From NCBI RefSeq assembly GCF_004005855.1, contig NZ_SACL01000007.1, positions 124,001 through 188,000 on the forward strand: 64,000 nt of DNA, in the 5' to 3' direction. The notes beneath the pieces were generated by a model. That model had not been told where the DNA came from. It saw only the letters and a program-made list of their open reading frames with translations, and ran no database searches. Shown here in pieces: positions 8,873 to 17,035 of this stretch; position 1 is the stretch's first letter; every line of letters begins with the position of its first letter. The DNA comes from Rhodovarius crocodyli (lineage in GTDB: Bacteria > Pseudomonadota > Alphaproteobacteria > Acetobacterales > Acetobacteraceae). Position numbers and translations under genes: made by a program.

Positions 8873-8902
8873 TTGTCTTGTCCGACAATCTGGGCCTAGA
8901 CT
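8873..8902 (+). promoter_or_regulatory. Promoter of the EmrAB-like operon with a palindrome in the spacer
   Basis: TTGTCT (8873-8878) and TAGACT (8897-8902), each 4 of 6 matches, with an 18-bp spacer. The perfect 11-bp palindrome TTGTCCGACAA (8878-8888) overlaps the -35 end and spacer, a natural position for a repressor. The start codon is at 8927. Confidence 0.35.
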
Positions 8903-8926
8903 TGCCCCCAGGTTCGGGAAGCGTCC

Positions 8927-10096
8927 ATGGATATCGGCCCGCCAAGGCCCGCCGCCGCTGATCTCCCTGTCCAGGCCAGGAAGCCGGGCCGCCGCCGTTC
9001 GCGCCTGTTGGCCGCGGGGTTGGTCGCCATTCTCGCCCTCGGTTTTTCCCTTCGCTGGCTGCATTGGCAATTCACCCATGTGGTGCTGGACGATGCGCGC
9101 GTCGCGTCCGACATGATCATGCTGGCCAGCCGCGTGCCGGGCTGGGTGCAGGACCTGCCGCGTTCCGCCGGTGACAGGCTGGGCCGCGGCGACCTGCTGG
9201 TGCAGATGGATGCCCGCGATTCGGCGCTTGCGGTGGAGGAGCTGGAGGCCCGGCTCTCCGGCATCGCCGCCCGCCGTGCCGAATTGCAGGCCCGGCTGAC
9301 GCTGATCGACCGCCAGAGCGCGAGCCAGGGCCAGGCCGCGCGCGCCAAGCTGGATTCGGCCCGCGCCGCCTTGCCCGCCGAGGAAGCCCAACGCCGCTTC
9401 GCGGAGGCGGAACTTGCCCGCGCCGAGCGCCTGGACGCCACCGGCGCCGGCACCCGCCAGCGGCTGGAACAGCTGCGCGCCGGGCTGGACCAGGCGCGCC
9501 AGCGCGTGATCTCCGCCGGCGCCGAGATCCGCAACGCCGAGGCCCAGCTCGCCGCCGCCGAGGCCGCGCGGCAGGAAATGCAGGTCATCGCCCGCCAGCT
9601 GGAGGCCCTGGCCCCGCAGGAGCGCGAGCTGACCGCCACCCGCGACCGCGCCCGCATCGAGCGCGAGGACCGCACCATCCGCATGCCCTTCGACGGGGTG
9701 GTGGACCGCATCTTCGTGGACCCGGGCGAATATGTGCTGGCCGGCCAGCGCATCATGCTGGTGCATGACCCGGCCGAGGTGCGCATCGAGGCCAATGTGC
9801 GCGAGACGGAAGTGCGCTTCTTCCGCCCCGGCACGCCGGTGCGCGTCACCATCGACGCCTGGCCGGGCAGGGTGTTCGAGGGGCGCGTCGACCGCGTGAT
9901 CCAGGCGGCCACCAGCGAATTCGCCTTGCTGCCCAACCCCAACCCCAGCGGCAATTTCACCCGCATCACCCAGCGCCTGCCGCTGCGCGTGCGCCTCGAC
10001 CCGCCGCCCCCCGCCGGGCTGCTGCGCCCGGGCATGATGGCGAGGGTCGAGGCGGAGGCTCGCGGGGAAGGATTGGCGGAAGCACGGGATGAATGA
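8927..10096 (+). CDS. HlyD/EmrA-family periplasmic adaptor protein
   Basis: 389 residues. One membrane anchor follows a basic N-terminus (SRLLAAGLVAILALGFS, about residue 25). Then come the lipoyl half-motif (GWVQDLPRSAGDRLGRGDLL), a long Ala/Arg/Glu-rich coiled-coil hairpin (about residues 100-240) and the beta-barrel half (MPFDGVVDRIFVDPGEYV). This is the layout of EmrA-type adaptors that link an inner-membrane MFS pump to an outer-membrane channel. Its stop overlaps the start of the downstream DHA2 transporter by eight bases, which supports translational coupling. No TolC gene is adjacent. Confidence 0.85.
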   Translation: MDIGPPRPAAADLPVQARKPGRRRSRLLAAGLVAILALGFSLRWLHWQFTHVVLDDARVASDMIMLASRVPGWVQDLPRSAGDRLGRGDLLVQMDARDSALAVEELEARLSGIAARRAELQARLTLIDRQSASQGQAARAKLDSARAALPAEEAQRRFAEAELARAERLDATGAGTRQRLEQLRAGLDQARQRVISAGAEIRNAEAQLAAAEAARQEMQVIARQLEALAPQERELTATRDRARIEREDRTIRMPFDGVVDRIFVDPGEYVLAGQRIMLVHDPAEVRIEANVRETEVRFFRPGTPVRVTIDAWPGRVFEGRVDRVIQAATSEFALLPNPNPSGNFTRITQRLPLRVRLDPPPPAGLLRPGMMARVEAEARGEGLAEARDE

Positions 10097-11651
10097 AGGG
10101 CCCTCGATCGAGGCGCTGTTTGCCCGCTATGGCGGGGCCTTCCGCTGGCTGGTGACGTTGACGGCGCTGACCGGCACCGTCTCCTGCATCCTGTCCTCCA
10201 CCATCGTGAATGTGGCGTTGCCCGACATCATGGGCGCGCTGGGCATGGGGCATGAGGAGGGGCAGCTGCTCTCCACCGGCTTTCTCGCGGCCAATACCGG
10301 CTTCATGCTGATGAATGCCTGGTCGGTGGAGCGTTTCGGTTTCCGCATCACCTATGTGGCGTCGATCTCGGTGTTCGTGGCGGCTTCCATCGTGGCGGCG
10401 CTCGGCAGCGATCCGGGGCTGATGGTGCTGTGCCGGGTGGCGCAGGGGGCGGCGGCGGGGCTTTTGCAGCCGCTGTCCATGCAGATCATCTTCCTGGTGT
10501 TCCCGCCCGAGCGACGCGGCACCGCCATGGGCATGTTCAGCTTCGGCGTGGTGATGGCGCCCGCCATCGGCCCCACGCTGGGCGGTGTGCTGGTGGATAC
10601 CTTCAGCTGGCACGCCGTGTTCTTCCTCTGCCTGCCCACCTCCATCCTCGGGCTGGTGATGGGCATGCTGTTCATGCCGGGGCGTGTGGCCAAGGGCGCC
10701 GCGCGGGGCTTCGACTGGCTGGGGGCCGCGCTGCTGGCGCTGGCCATCGGGCTGCTGCTGGCGGGGCTGACGGACGGCCAGCACCATGGCTGGAACTCCG
10801 ACCATGTGGTGATCGAGCTGGTGGGCGCCGCCGTGGCGGCCATCGGCTTCGTGGCCTGGCAGGCGCGCGCCCCGGCGCCGCTGATGAACCTGGCCGTGTT
10901 CCGCCATGGCGGCTTCGTGGCGGCGGCGCTGGTGGCCTTCATCTACGGCGCGGCGATCTTCGGCTCCACCTTCCTGCTGCCGCTGCTGGTGCAGATTGTG
11001 CAGGGCTATACCCCCACCCGCGCCGGGCTGGTGCTGATGCCGGCGGGCCTCGCGGTGGCGCTCATCTTCCTCATCGCGGGGCGGCTGGCGGACATATTGC
11101 CGCCCTGGCAGCCGGTCTGTGCCGGGCTGCTGTGCTTCGCGCTGTCCTGCTGGCTGCTCGGCGATGTGGGCACCGACACGCCGTTCTGGACGCTGGCCAT
11201 CTGGATCCTGATCGGGCGCGTGGGGCTGGGGCTGACCCTGCCCAACATGAATGTGGGCGCGATGCGCGCCCTGCCGCCGCATCTGCTGGGGCAGGGGGCG
11301 GGCAGCATCAACTTCTTCCGCATGCTGGGGGGCGCCTTCGGCACCAACCTGCTGTCGGTGCTGATGGAGCGCCGCGGCCAGTTCCATGCCGAGGCGCTGT
11401 GGAGCCGCGTGGAGGGCAGCCCCGTCGCCCTCGAAACCCGCCGCTTGCTGGAGGGGCTCTACACCCAGGGCGGCATCCCCGAGGTGATCCGCCGCGACGC
11501 GGCCTATGAATTCATGACGCGCATCATCGAGGCCCAGGCCGGGCTGCTGGGTTTCCGCGATGCCTTCCTCGCGGTCGCGGTGATCTGTCTGGTGGCAGTC
11601 CTGCCCGGGCTGACGCTGCGGCAGCGCCCGCCAGGGGCTCGCACCCGGTAG
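10089..11651 (+). CDS. MFS transporter of the DHA2 family (EmrB-like), 14 membrane segments
   Basis: 520 residues, the usual size of EmrB/QacA-type drug:proton antiporters. The N-terminal part includes STIVNVALPDIMGALG, the family's motif D1 region in TM1, and motif C-like AIGPTLGGVLVD appears in TM5. The protein is dominated by hydrophobic segments, about 14 in all. It overlaps the adaptor gene by eight bases, so the two form an EmrAB-like exporter in the cytoplasmic membrane and periplasm. The exported compound is unknown; a flavin monooxygenase gene follows after 22 bases and may share the transcript. Confidence 0.86.
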   Translation: MNEGPSIEALFARYGGAFRWLVTLTALTGTVSCILSSTIVNVALPDIMGALGMGHEEGQLLSTGFLAANTGFMLMNAWSVERFGFRITYVASISVFVAASIVAALGSDPGLMVLCRVAQGAAAGLLQPLSMQIIFLVFPPERRGTAMGMFSFGVVMAPAIGPTLGGVLVDTFSWHAVFFLCLPTSILGLVMGMLFMPGRVAKGAARGFDWLGAALLALAIGLLLAGLTDGQHHGWNSDHVVIELVGAAVAAIGFVAWQARAPAPLMNLAVFRHGGFVAAALVAFIYGAAIFGSTFLLPLLVQIVQGYTPTRAGLVLMPAGLAVALIFLIAGRLADILPPWQPVCAGLLCFALSCWLLGDVGTDTPFWTLAIWILIGRVGLGLTLPNMNVGAMRALPPHLLGQGAGSINFFRMLGGAFGTNLLSVLMERRGQFHAEALWSRVEGSPVALETRRLLEGLYTQGGIPEVIRRDAAYEFMTRIIEAQAGLLGFRDAFLAVAVICLVAVLPGLTLRQRPPGARTR

Positions 11652-11673
11652 CCATCGGCGCGAAAGTCACGGC

Positions 11674-12975
11674 ATGCCGCACATGCACCTCGTCGCCTAT
11701 CTGAAGGCTGGCCCCAACACCAGCTACCCGAGCAGCTGGCGCCACCCGGCCTCCACCCTGGACGACCTGTTCAGTTACGACCGCTGGGAACACATGGCCC
11801 GCACGATGGAGGCCGGGCTGTTCGACGGCTGCTTCTTCGCGGACGGGCTCGGCATCCCGGACCTGTATAAGGGCGGCTATGACGATTACCTCGGCCGCGG
11901 CGGGCAGCTGACGCTGGTGGACCCCATGGTGCTGCTGCCGATCATGGCGCGCGCGACGAAGCATCTGGGCCTGGGCGTCACGCTCTCGACCAGCTTCATG
12001 GCGCCCTATGTCATCGCGCGCTACCTGGCCTCGCTGGACCTGATGAGCGGCGGGCGCGCCGCCTGGAACGTCGTCACCACCGGGCGCGACTTCGAGGCCC
12101 GCAACTGCGGCTTCGACGGGCTGGCCCCCAAGGACCAGCGATACGACATGGCCGACGAGGTGCTGGAGGCCTGCGACGGCCTGTGGCGCAGCTGGGAGGA
12201 CGAGGCGCTGGTGCTGGACCGCGAGAGCGGCCGCTTCGCCGACCCCACGAAGGTGCATCGCGTCAACTACAAGGGCCGCTATGTCTCGACCGAGGGCCCG
12301 CTGACCATCCCGCGCAGCCCGCAGGTGCGGCCCGTGCTGATGCAGGCCGGTTCCTCGCCGCGTGGCAGGCAATTCGCGGCGCGCTGGGCGGAGGCGATCT
12401 TCTGCACCCCTGCCACCAAGGCCGACGCGAAGGCATACCGCGACGACCTGCACGCCCGCATGGACGCCATCGGCCGCCCACGCGCGGAATGCGCCGTGCT
12501 GCCCAGCGTCTCCCTCGTGCTGGGTGAGACGGAGAGCATCGCCAGGGAAAAGGCCGCCCATCTGGAATCCCTGGTGGACCCGGAGCTGGTAATCGCCTCC
12601 TCCTCCTGGTCCGTGGTCGCGGACCTCTCCAGGATCGACACGCCCGAGGCCATGGACACCCCCGGCAGCAACCAGGGTGTGCAGGGGCATCGTGACCGCA
12701 TGATGCAGGTGGCCAAGGACAAGGGCATCAGCTTCGCCGAGGCGGTGCGGCGCCCGCGTGCCCTGCTGGCCGGTACGCCCGCCCAGGTGGCGGACATGAT
12801 GGAGGACTGGTTCACGGGCGGCGCCTGCGACGGCTTCATCCTGCCGCCGACGCTGTGGCCCGGCACCTTCGAGGATGTGGCGAGGATGCTGGTGCCAGAA
12901 CTGCAAAGGCGGGGGATCTACCGGAAGGCCTATAAGGGGAAGACGATGCGGGAGAATTTAAGGGATCAGGGGTGA
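11674..12975 (+). CDS. LLM-class flavin-dependent monooxygenase (NtaA/DszA-like)
   Basis: 433 residues, in the size range of the NtaA/SnaA/DszA/DmoA group of the bacterial luciferase-like family. These FMNH2-using monooxygenases need a separate flavin reductase. Family blocks are GLFDGCFFADGLGIPDLYKG near residue 48, SLDLMSGGRAAWNVVTT near 120, and PVLMQAGSSPRGRQFAA near 220. It starts 22 bases after the DHA2 transporter and is probably cotranscribed. It has the same architecture as the protein at 25938-27263, so the window carries two paralogues. The substrate is not predictable; relatives act on aminopolycarboxylates, sulfones and sulfides. No clear Shine-Dalgarno is seen. Confidence 0.8.
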   Translation: MPHMHLVAYLKAGPNTSYPSSWRHPASTLDDLFSYDRWEHMARTMEAGLFDGCFFADGLGIPDLYKGGYDDYLGRGGQLTLVDPMVLLPIMARATKHLGLGVTLSTSFMAPYVIARYLASLDLMSGGRAAWNVVTTGRDFEARNCGFDGLAPKDQRYDMADEVLEACDGLWRSWEDEALVLDRESGRFADPTKVHRVNYKGRYVSTEGPLTIPRSPQVRPVLMQAGSSPRGRQFAARWAEAIFCTPATKADAKAYRDDLHARMDAIGRPRAECAVLPSVSLVLGETESIAREKAAHLESLVDPELVIASSSWSVVADLSRIDTPEAMDTPGSNQGVQGHRDRMMQVAKDKGISFAEAVRRPRALLAGTPAQVADMMEDWFTGGACDGFILPPTLWPGTFEDVARMLVPELQRRGIYRKAYKGKTMRENLRDQG

Positions 12976-12976
12976 T

Positions 12977-13011
12977 GTTCTTTTTTGTAAAAAAGAACCA
13001 AAAAACTTTTG
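12977..13011 (+). terminator. AT-rich terminator after the LLM monooxygenase
   Basis: GTTCTTTTTT (12977-12986) and AAAAAAGAAC (12989-12998) are perfect inverted arms around GT. They are followed by CAAAAAACTTTT, so a T4 tract ends about 13 bases after the stem. It starts one base after the stop codon, within a strikingly AT-rich island. Confidence 0.55.
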
Positions 13012-13036
13012 CTGATTTGAGGTGCCCCTAAACTCG

Positions 13037-13073
13037 AAAAGTCTTTTTGCTTCTTTTTCTTCAGAAAAAGAAG
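13037..13073 (-). terminator. AT-rich terminator of the minus-strand SBP gene, recurrent repeat copy 1
   Basis: CTTCTTTTTCT (13050-13060) and AGAAAAAGAAG (13063-13073) pair perfectly. Read on the minus strand, the hairpin begins seven bases after the stop of the gene at 13081-13800 and is followed by CAAAAAGACTTTT. The same 37-bp block recurs at 43945-43981 with 33 of 37 identical bases. Confidence 0.55.
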
Positions 13074-13080
13074 ATGAAAA

Positions 13081-13800
13081 CTACTTCGCTACCGATAACC
13101 CTTGCACCCCATGCTTCGCGATCAGTTCCGCCACCAACCCTGACGCCTTCGCCTCCAGCACGCATTCCGCCAGGAACGCCGCCGCGGCCACATTGGCGCG
13201 CGGCGTGCCGACTGCCTGCTGCACGCTCATGAAGCGCCCTTCCAGGATGCGCGACCCGGGGATGGCCGCCGCATCGTCGATCAGGCGCGGGCGCAGCCCG
13301 GCCAGCACCTCCAGCTTGCGGTCGCGGAACATCTCGAAGGCCGCGTCGATGCTGGGGCCACGGATCAGCTCGGCGGCCTTGATGTTGCGGTCCAGCCACA
13401 GGTCATAGGCAGCGCCGCCGGCCACGGCGATGCGGTGGCCGGCCTGGTCGACCTGCGCCAGCCCGGTGATGGGCGAGCCGGGCGGCACCAGATAGGTGGC
13501 CTCGATCTCGGCATAGGCATCGGTGAAGGCAATGGTCTCGGCGCGCTGCGGCTCGGCGCCGATCAGGCCGATCGCCCACTTCCCGCTGCCGGCATCGTCG
13601 GCCAGCGCGGCGGGGCGCGGATAGGGCACCAGTTCCAGTTTTACGCCCAGCTTGCCGGCGATGAAGGCGGCCATGTCGGGGGAGACGCCTTGCGGCTCGC
13701 CGGCCGGGCCACGACCGGTGACGAGCAGGAAATTGCCCAGGTTGATGCCGGCGCGCAGCACGCCGTCAGGCGCCAGCTGCGCCAGGATCTCTTGGTTCAT
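13081..13800 (-). CDS. Solute-binding protein family 3-like protein without a signal peptide
   Basis: 239 residues of the PBPb (SBP family 3) fold: GVLRAGINLGNFLLV at the N-terminus, a GVSPDMAAFIAGKLGVKLELV block, and AGLRPRLIDDAAAIPG in the C-lobe. No signal peptide is present and none can be added, because the upstream crcB gene ends five bases before the start codon. The family normally works as a periplasmic ligand receptor for amino acid ABC importers; here the protein should stay in the cytoplasm unless exported by an unusual route. No ABC permease is near. It is the third gene of a minus-strand group with rarA and crcB. Confidence 0.68.
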   Translation of the reverse strand: MNQEILAQLAPDGVLRAGINLGNFLLVTGRGPAGEPQGVSPDMAAFIAGKLGVKLELVPYPRPAALADDAGSGKWAIGLIGAEPQRAETIAFTDAYAEIEATYLVPPGSPITGLAQVDQAGHRIAVAGGAAYDLWLDRNIKAAELIRGPSIDAAFEMFRDRKLEVLAGLRPRLIDDAAAIPGSRILEGRFMSVQQAVGTPRANVAAAAFLAECVLEAKASGLVAELIAKHGVQGLSVAK

Positions 13801-13804
13801 GGCG

Positions 13805-14146
13805 TTATCCCCTCACGGCGTTCCAGGTCAGGAAGAATGCCGTGAGACCGAGCCCCACGGAAGCCAGCACATAGGCCACGGCCAGGCGCGGGTCGCGTTC
13901 CCACAGCAGCCCCGTTTCCAGGCTGAAGGCCGAGAAGGTGGTGAAGCCGCCCAGCACGCCCGCCACCAGGAAGGCGCGCGGCCCGCCCGCCAGCCCCAGC
14001 CCCGCGCACAGCCCGATGCAGGCGCTGCCGGCGATGTTGATCGCCATGGTGCCCCAGGGAAAGCCCGTGGTGTTCAGCATGCTGGAAAAACCGTAGCGCA
14101 GCAGGGACCCGATGGCCCCGCCCAGCGCGGCATAGAGAGGGTTCAT
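13805..14146 (-). CDS. crcB: Fluoride exporter CrcB/FluC
   Basis: 113 residues with four hydrophobic segments. The FluC signature is present: GGAIGSLLRYG near the start and GGFTTFSAFSLE in TM3, which lines the fluoride pore. FluC works as a dual-topology dimer in the cytoplasmic membrane that passes fluoride out. The start at 14146 is chosen because ATG overlaps the rarA stop (ATGA, four bases), indicating translational coupling; a longer frame would begin inside rarA. No fluoride riboswitch is visible, since the upstream sequence is coding. Confidence 0.88.
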   Translation of the reverse strand: MNPLYAALGGAIGSLLRYGFSSMLNTTGFPWGTMAINIAGSACIGLCAGLGLAGGPRAFLVAGVLGGFTTFSAFSLETGLLWERDPRLAVAYVLASVGLGLTAFFLTWNAVRG

Positions 14147-15480
14147 TCCCGTTCGCTCCGCAGCTTGTCCCAATGCTGGATACGGCGCTTCACTTCGGCC
14201 TCGTAGCCACGGCCGGTGGGGTTGTAGAAGCGTTGCCGGCCCATCGCCTCGGGGAAGTAGTCGGCGCCCGAGAAGCCTTCCTCCGTGTCGTGGTCATAGG
14301 CGTAGTCGCGGCCATAGCCGATCTGCTTCATCAGCTTGGTGGGCGCGTTCAGGATGTGCTTGGGCGGCATCAGGCTGCCCGTCTCCTTCGCCGCGCGCAT
14401 GGCGGCGCCGAAGCCCTTGTAGACGGCGTTGGATTTCGGCGCGGTGGCCAGATGCACCACCAGCTGCGCCAGCGCCAGCTCGCCCTCGGGGCTGCCGAGC
14501 CGCTCATAGGTTTCCCACGCCGCGATCGACAGGGGCAGGGCGCTGGGGTCGGCCATGCCGACATCCTCGGCGGCGAAGCGGTTGAGGCGCCGGGCGATGT
14601 AGCGCGGGTCCTCGCCGCCCGTCAGCATGCGCGCGAACCAGTAGAGCGCGGCATCGGGGTCAGACCCGCGCATGGATTTGTGCAGGGCGGAGATGAGGTT
14701 GAAATGCTCCTCTCGGTCCTTGTCATACAGTGCCGCGCGCTTGGCCAGCAGCGCCTGCAGGCGCGGCACGTCCAGCGGCTTCGCGCCGGGCGGCAGGGCC
14801 AGCAGCTGCTCGGCCAGGTTCAGCAGATAGCGCCCGTCGCCATCGGCCATGGCGGTAAGGGCGGCACGTGCCTCCGTGGTCAGGGGCAGGGGGCGCTGCT
14901 CCAGATCCTCGGCGCGGGAGAGCAGGGCGTCGAGGTCCGCGGCCTCCAGCCGGTTCAGCACCAGCACCTGGCAGCGTGAGAGAAGCGCGCCGTTCAGCGC
15001 GAAGCTGGGGTTTTCCGTGGTGGCGCCCACCAGGGTCACGGTCCCATCCTCGACGAAGGGCAGGAAGCCGTCCTGCTGGGCGCGGTTGAAGCGATGCACC
15101 TCATCCACGAACAGCAGGGTGCGGCCGCGCCGGCGCGATGCTTCCTCGAAGGCTTTCTTGAGGTCGGCCACACCCGAGAACACGGCGGAAATGGCATGGA
15201 AATGCAGTCCCGCCGCCTCGGCCAGCAGGCGGGCGATGGTCGTCTTGCCCACCCCCGGCGGCCCCCACAGGATGAGGGAGGGCAGGGAGCCGCGCGCCAG
15301 CATCGCCCGCAACGACCCGTCGGGGCCGAGCAGCGATTCCTGGCCCACCACCTCATCGAGGTTGCGCGGCCGCAGCCGGTCCGCGAGGGGGCGATGCCCG
15401 CGCGAGGCAGGCTGCTGGGGGTCTGGTGCGGCGCCGAACAGGTCGTTTTCCGCGTGACGGGGCGGGGACATGGGGGCCAT
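14143..15480 (-). CDS. rarA: Replication-associated recombination protein A (RarA/MgsA)
   Basis: 445 residues. AAA+ ATPase related to clamp loaders and to eukaryotic WRNIP1, acting at stalled replication forks. Visible motifs: PLADRLRPRNLDEVVGQ at the N-terminus, Walker A GPPGVGKTT, Walker B LLFVDEVHRF, sensor-1 region VGATTENPSF, and the C-terminal tetramerisation part with PPKHILNAPT. The start is ambiguous between ATG 15480 and ATG 15471; neither has a strong ribosome-binding site. An earlier ATG (15510) would overlap the divergent gene's start. It is the first gene of rarA-crcB-SBP. Confidence 0.9.
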   Translation of the reverse strand: MAPMSPPRHAENDLFGAAPDPQQPASRGHRPLADRLRPRNLDEVVGQESLLGPDGSLRAMLARGSLPSLILWGPPGVGKTTIARLLAEAAGLHFHAISAVFSGVADLKKAFEEASRRRGRTLLFVDEVHRFNRAQQDGFLPFVEDGTVTLVGATTENPSFALNGALLSRCQVLVLNRLEAADLDALLSRAEDLEQRPLPLTTEARAALTAMADGDGRYLLNLAEQLLALPPGAKPLDVPRLQALLAKRAALYDKDREEHFNLISALHKSMRGSDPDAALYWFARMLTGGEDPRYIARRLNRFAAEDVGMADPSALPLSIAAWETYERLGSPEGELALAQLVVHLATAPKSNAVYKGFGAAMRAAKETGSLMPPKHILNAPTKLMKQIGYGRDYAYDHDTEEGFSGADYFPEAMGRQRFYNPTGRGYEAEVKRRIQHWDKLRSERE

Positions 15481-15508
15481 GATGCGCCCAAAGACTAGGG
15501 AGGAAAAC

Positions 15509-16474
15509 ATGCGTCACCCGCGCCGCGCCATGCTGGCCGCGCTGCTCTGCGCGCCGGCCGTTGCAACCGCTCAGGATTGGCCGAACCGGCCCATTCGCCT
15601 CGTCGTGTCCTTTCCGCCAGGCGGCAGCACCGATGTGCTGGGCAGGCTGGTCGCCCCGCATATCGAACGTGCGCTCGGCCAGACCGTGGTGGTCGAGAAC
15701 CGGGGCGGGGCCAATGGCGCCGTGGCCTCCGCGGCCGTCGCCGGCGCCAACCCGGACGGCTATACCTTCCTGCTCGATTCAGGCGGGGCCATCACCAATG
15801 CCTTCCTGATGCGGGGGCTGGGCTTCGACTACGCCACGGCCTTCGCCCCCGTCACGCAGCTCACGCTGCTGCCTTCCGTGCTGATGGTGAAGGCGGGCAG
15901 CCCGCATGACACCCTCCAGAAGCTGGTGGCGCATCTGCGCGCCAATCCCGGCAAGGAGAGCTACGGCTCGTCGGGCATCGGCACGGGCTCGCATCTGTCG
16001 GGCGCGCTGCTGATGCGCCGCGCCGCGCTGGATGCGCAGCATGTGCCCTATCGCGGCGGCGCGCAGCAGATGGCCTCCCTGCTGGCGGGGGAGACGATGT
16101 TCACCTTCTCCACCCTCGCCGTGCCCGCGCCGCTGATCGCGGACCGCCAGGTGGTGGCCATCGCGGCCTCCAGCGCCACGCGCATCCCGGGTTTCGAGAA
16201 TGTGCCGACGGTGGCCGAGAGCGGTTATCCGGGCTTCGAGATGGTGGACATGCACGGCATCTCGGCCCCCATGGGCACGCCGCACGCGGCCATCCGCCGC
16301 GTGGCGGAGGCTGCCCAGGCCGCCATGGCGGACCCGGGCCTGCGCAGCCGCTTCCAGGCGCTGGGGCTGGTGCCGCATGCCGAGGGGCCGGAGGCCTTCG
16401 CCACCTACCTCGCGACCCAGCGGGAGCGCATGGGCGCCTTCATCCGCAGCGAAGGCATCATGGCCGAGGGCTGA
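15509..16474 (+). CDS. Tripartite tricarboxylate transporter substrate-binding protein (Bug family)
   Basis: 321 residues. A signal peptide is evident (basic start, AMLAALLCAPAVATAQ), followed by the Bug hallmark WPNRPIRLVVSFPPGGSTDV. Further family blocks are VVENRGGANGAVAS, the SYGSSGIGTGSHLSG ligand loop and PYRGGAQQM. Bug proteins bind carboxylated ligands in the periplasm; most act without a dedicated TctAB partner and none is encoded here. The start at 15509 has GGAGG five to six bases upstream; an upstream in-frame ATG at 15470 lies in the shared divergent region with rarA. Ligand unknown. Confidence 0.88.
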   Translation: MRHPRRAMLAALLCAPAVATAQDWPNRPIRLVVSFPPGGSTDVLGRLVAPHIERALGQTVVVENRGGANGAVASAAVAGANPDGYTFLLDSGGAITNAFLMRGLGFDYATAFAPVTQLTLLPSVLMVKAGSPHDTLQKLVAHLRANPGKESYGSSGIGTGSHLSGALLMRRAALDAQHVPYRGGAQQMASLLAGETMFTFSTLAVPAPLIADRQVVAIAASSATRIPGFENVPTVAESGYPGFEMVDMHGISAPMGTPHAAIRRVAEAAQAAMADPGLRSRFQALGLVPHAEGPEAFATYLATQRERMGAFIRSEGIMAEG

Positions 16475-16517
16475 GGCGCCCCTTACGCATTCCTTACGCC
16501 CGGGGGCGGTAATCCGA

Positions 16518-16545
16518 ATGGCGCCTTGTCGGCCCCCGGCGCCAT
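16518..16545 (+). terminator. Hairpin after the Bug receptor gene
   Basis: ATGGCGCC (16518-16525) and GGCGCCAT (16538-16545) form a perfect 8-bp stem with a 12-base C-rich loop. No T tract follows, so termination is uncertain. Two copies of CCTTACGC occur just upstream, between 16480 and 16500. Confidence 0.3.
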
Positions 16546-16585
16546 CCTGTTCTCCTGAGAAATGCCACCTTCGGGACAAGGACAG

Positions 16586-16708
16586 ATGCACCCTTTCATG
16601 CCGCTCATGATCACCGCGATCACGGGCATTCTGCTGGCCGGCTTCACCATCATGATGGCGCGCCGCGAAAGGCGGCTGCGCCGGGCCAGGCAGCGGGCCG
16701 CCGGTTGA
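16586..16708 (+). CDS. 40-residue single-span membrane peptide with Arg-rich tail
   Basis: A short frame of 41 codons. ATG is preceded by AAGGACAG. The peptide has one hydrophobic helix, about residues 6-24 (PLMITAITGILLAGFTIMM), then a strongly basic tail (ARRERRLRRARQRAAG). The positive-inside rule puts the tail in the cytoplasm. It lies between the Bug receptor and a tautomerase, upstream of kdpD. Size and shape recall small accessory peptides such as KdpF, but KdpF lacks such a basic tail and no kdpA is here, so I do not assign it. Coding status is inferred from start context, the clean stop and the coherent membrane topology. Confidence 0.45.
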   Translation: MHPFMPLMITAITGILLAGFTIMMARRERRLRRARQRAAG

Positions 16709-16763
16709 CGGCGGCTGCCGGCGGTGGCCACCCTTCGCCACCGCAAGCTGAAAGGTGATTTCC

Positions 16764-16952
16764 ATGCCCATGATTCGCGTCGACATGTTCGCCGGCCGCA
16801 CCCAGGACCAGAAGCGCGCCATCGCCAAGGCGCTGACCGAGGCCTTCTGCTCGGCCACCGGCAACAAGCCCGAGAGCGTGCAGATCATCCTGACCGATAT
16901 CGAGAAGTCCGACTGGGCCACCGCCGGTGTCTTCGCCGCCGACAAGGGATGA
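16764..16952 (+). CDS. 4-oxalocrotonate tautomerase family protein
   Basis: 62 residues, the usual size of 4-OT monomers. After removal of Met the N-terminus is Pro (MPMIRVDMFAGR), the catalytic general base of this superfamily. The sequence GRTQDQKRAIAKALTEAF matches the first helix, and Arg residues follow in the expected region. It would catalyse keto-enol tautomerisation or a related reaction on a 2-oxo acid in the cytoplasm as a hexamer. The start is fixed by Pro-1 and by AAAGGTGA seven bases upstream; another ATG at 16755 would bury the proline. Substrate unknown. Confidence 0.82.
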   Translation: MPMIRVDMFAGRTQDQKRAIAKALTEAFCSATGNKPESVQIILTDIEKSDWATAGVFAADKG

Positions 16953-16973
16953 GGCGAGGGCGCCTGCGCCCCA

Positions 16974-16996
16974 CGGCCCCGGCGTGACCGGGGCCG
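16974..16996 (+). terminator. Hairpin after the tautomerase gene
   Basis: CGGCCCCG (16974-16981) and CGGGGCCG (16989-16996) pair perfectly across seven bases, 22 bases after the tautomerase stop. There is no T tract. A second hairpin (17008-17023) follows. Confidence 0.3.
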
Positions 16997-17007
16997 CCTG
17001 GCGGGGT

Positions 17008-17023
17008 GGCGCCTTCGGGCGCC
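17008..17023 (+). promoter_or_regulatory. TTCG-loop hairpin directly upstream of kdpD
   Basis: GGCGCC - TTCG - GGCGCC is a perfect stem capped by a tetraloop. It ends 12 bases before the kdpD start codon, where no Shine-Dalgarno sequence is visible. It may limit translation of the kinase. Confidence 0.3.
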
Positions 17024-17035
17024 GCCTCCATCCGC

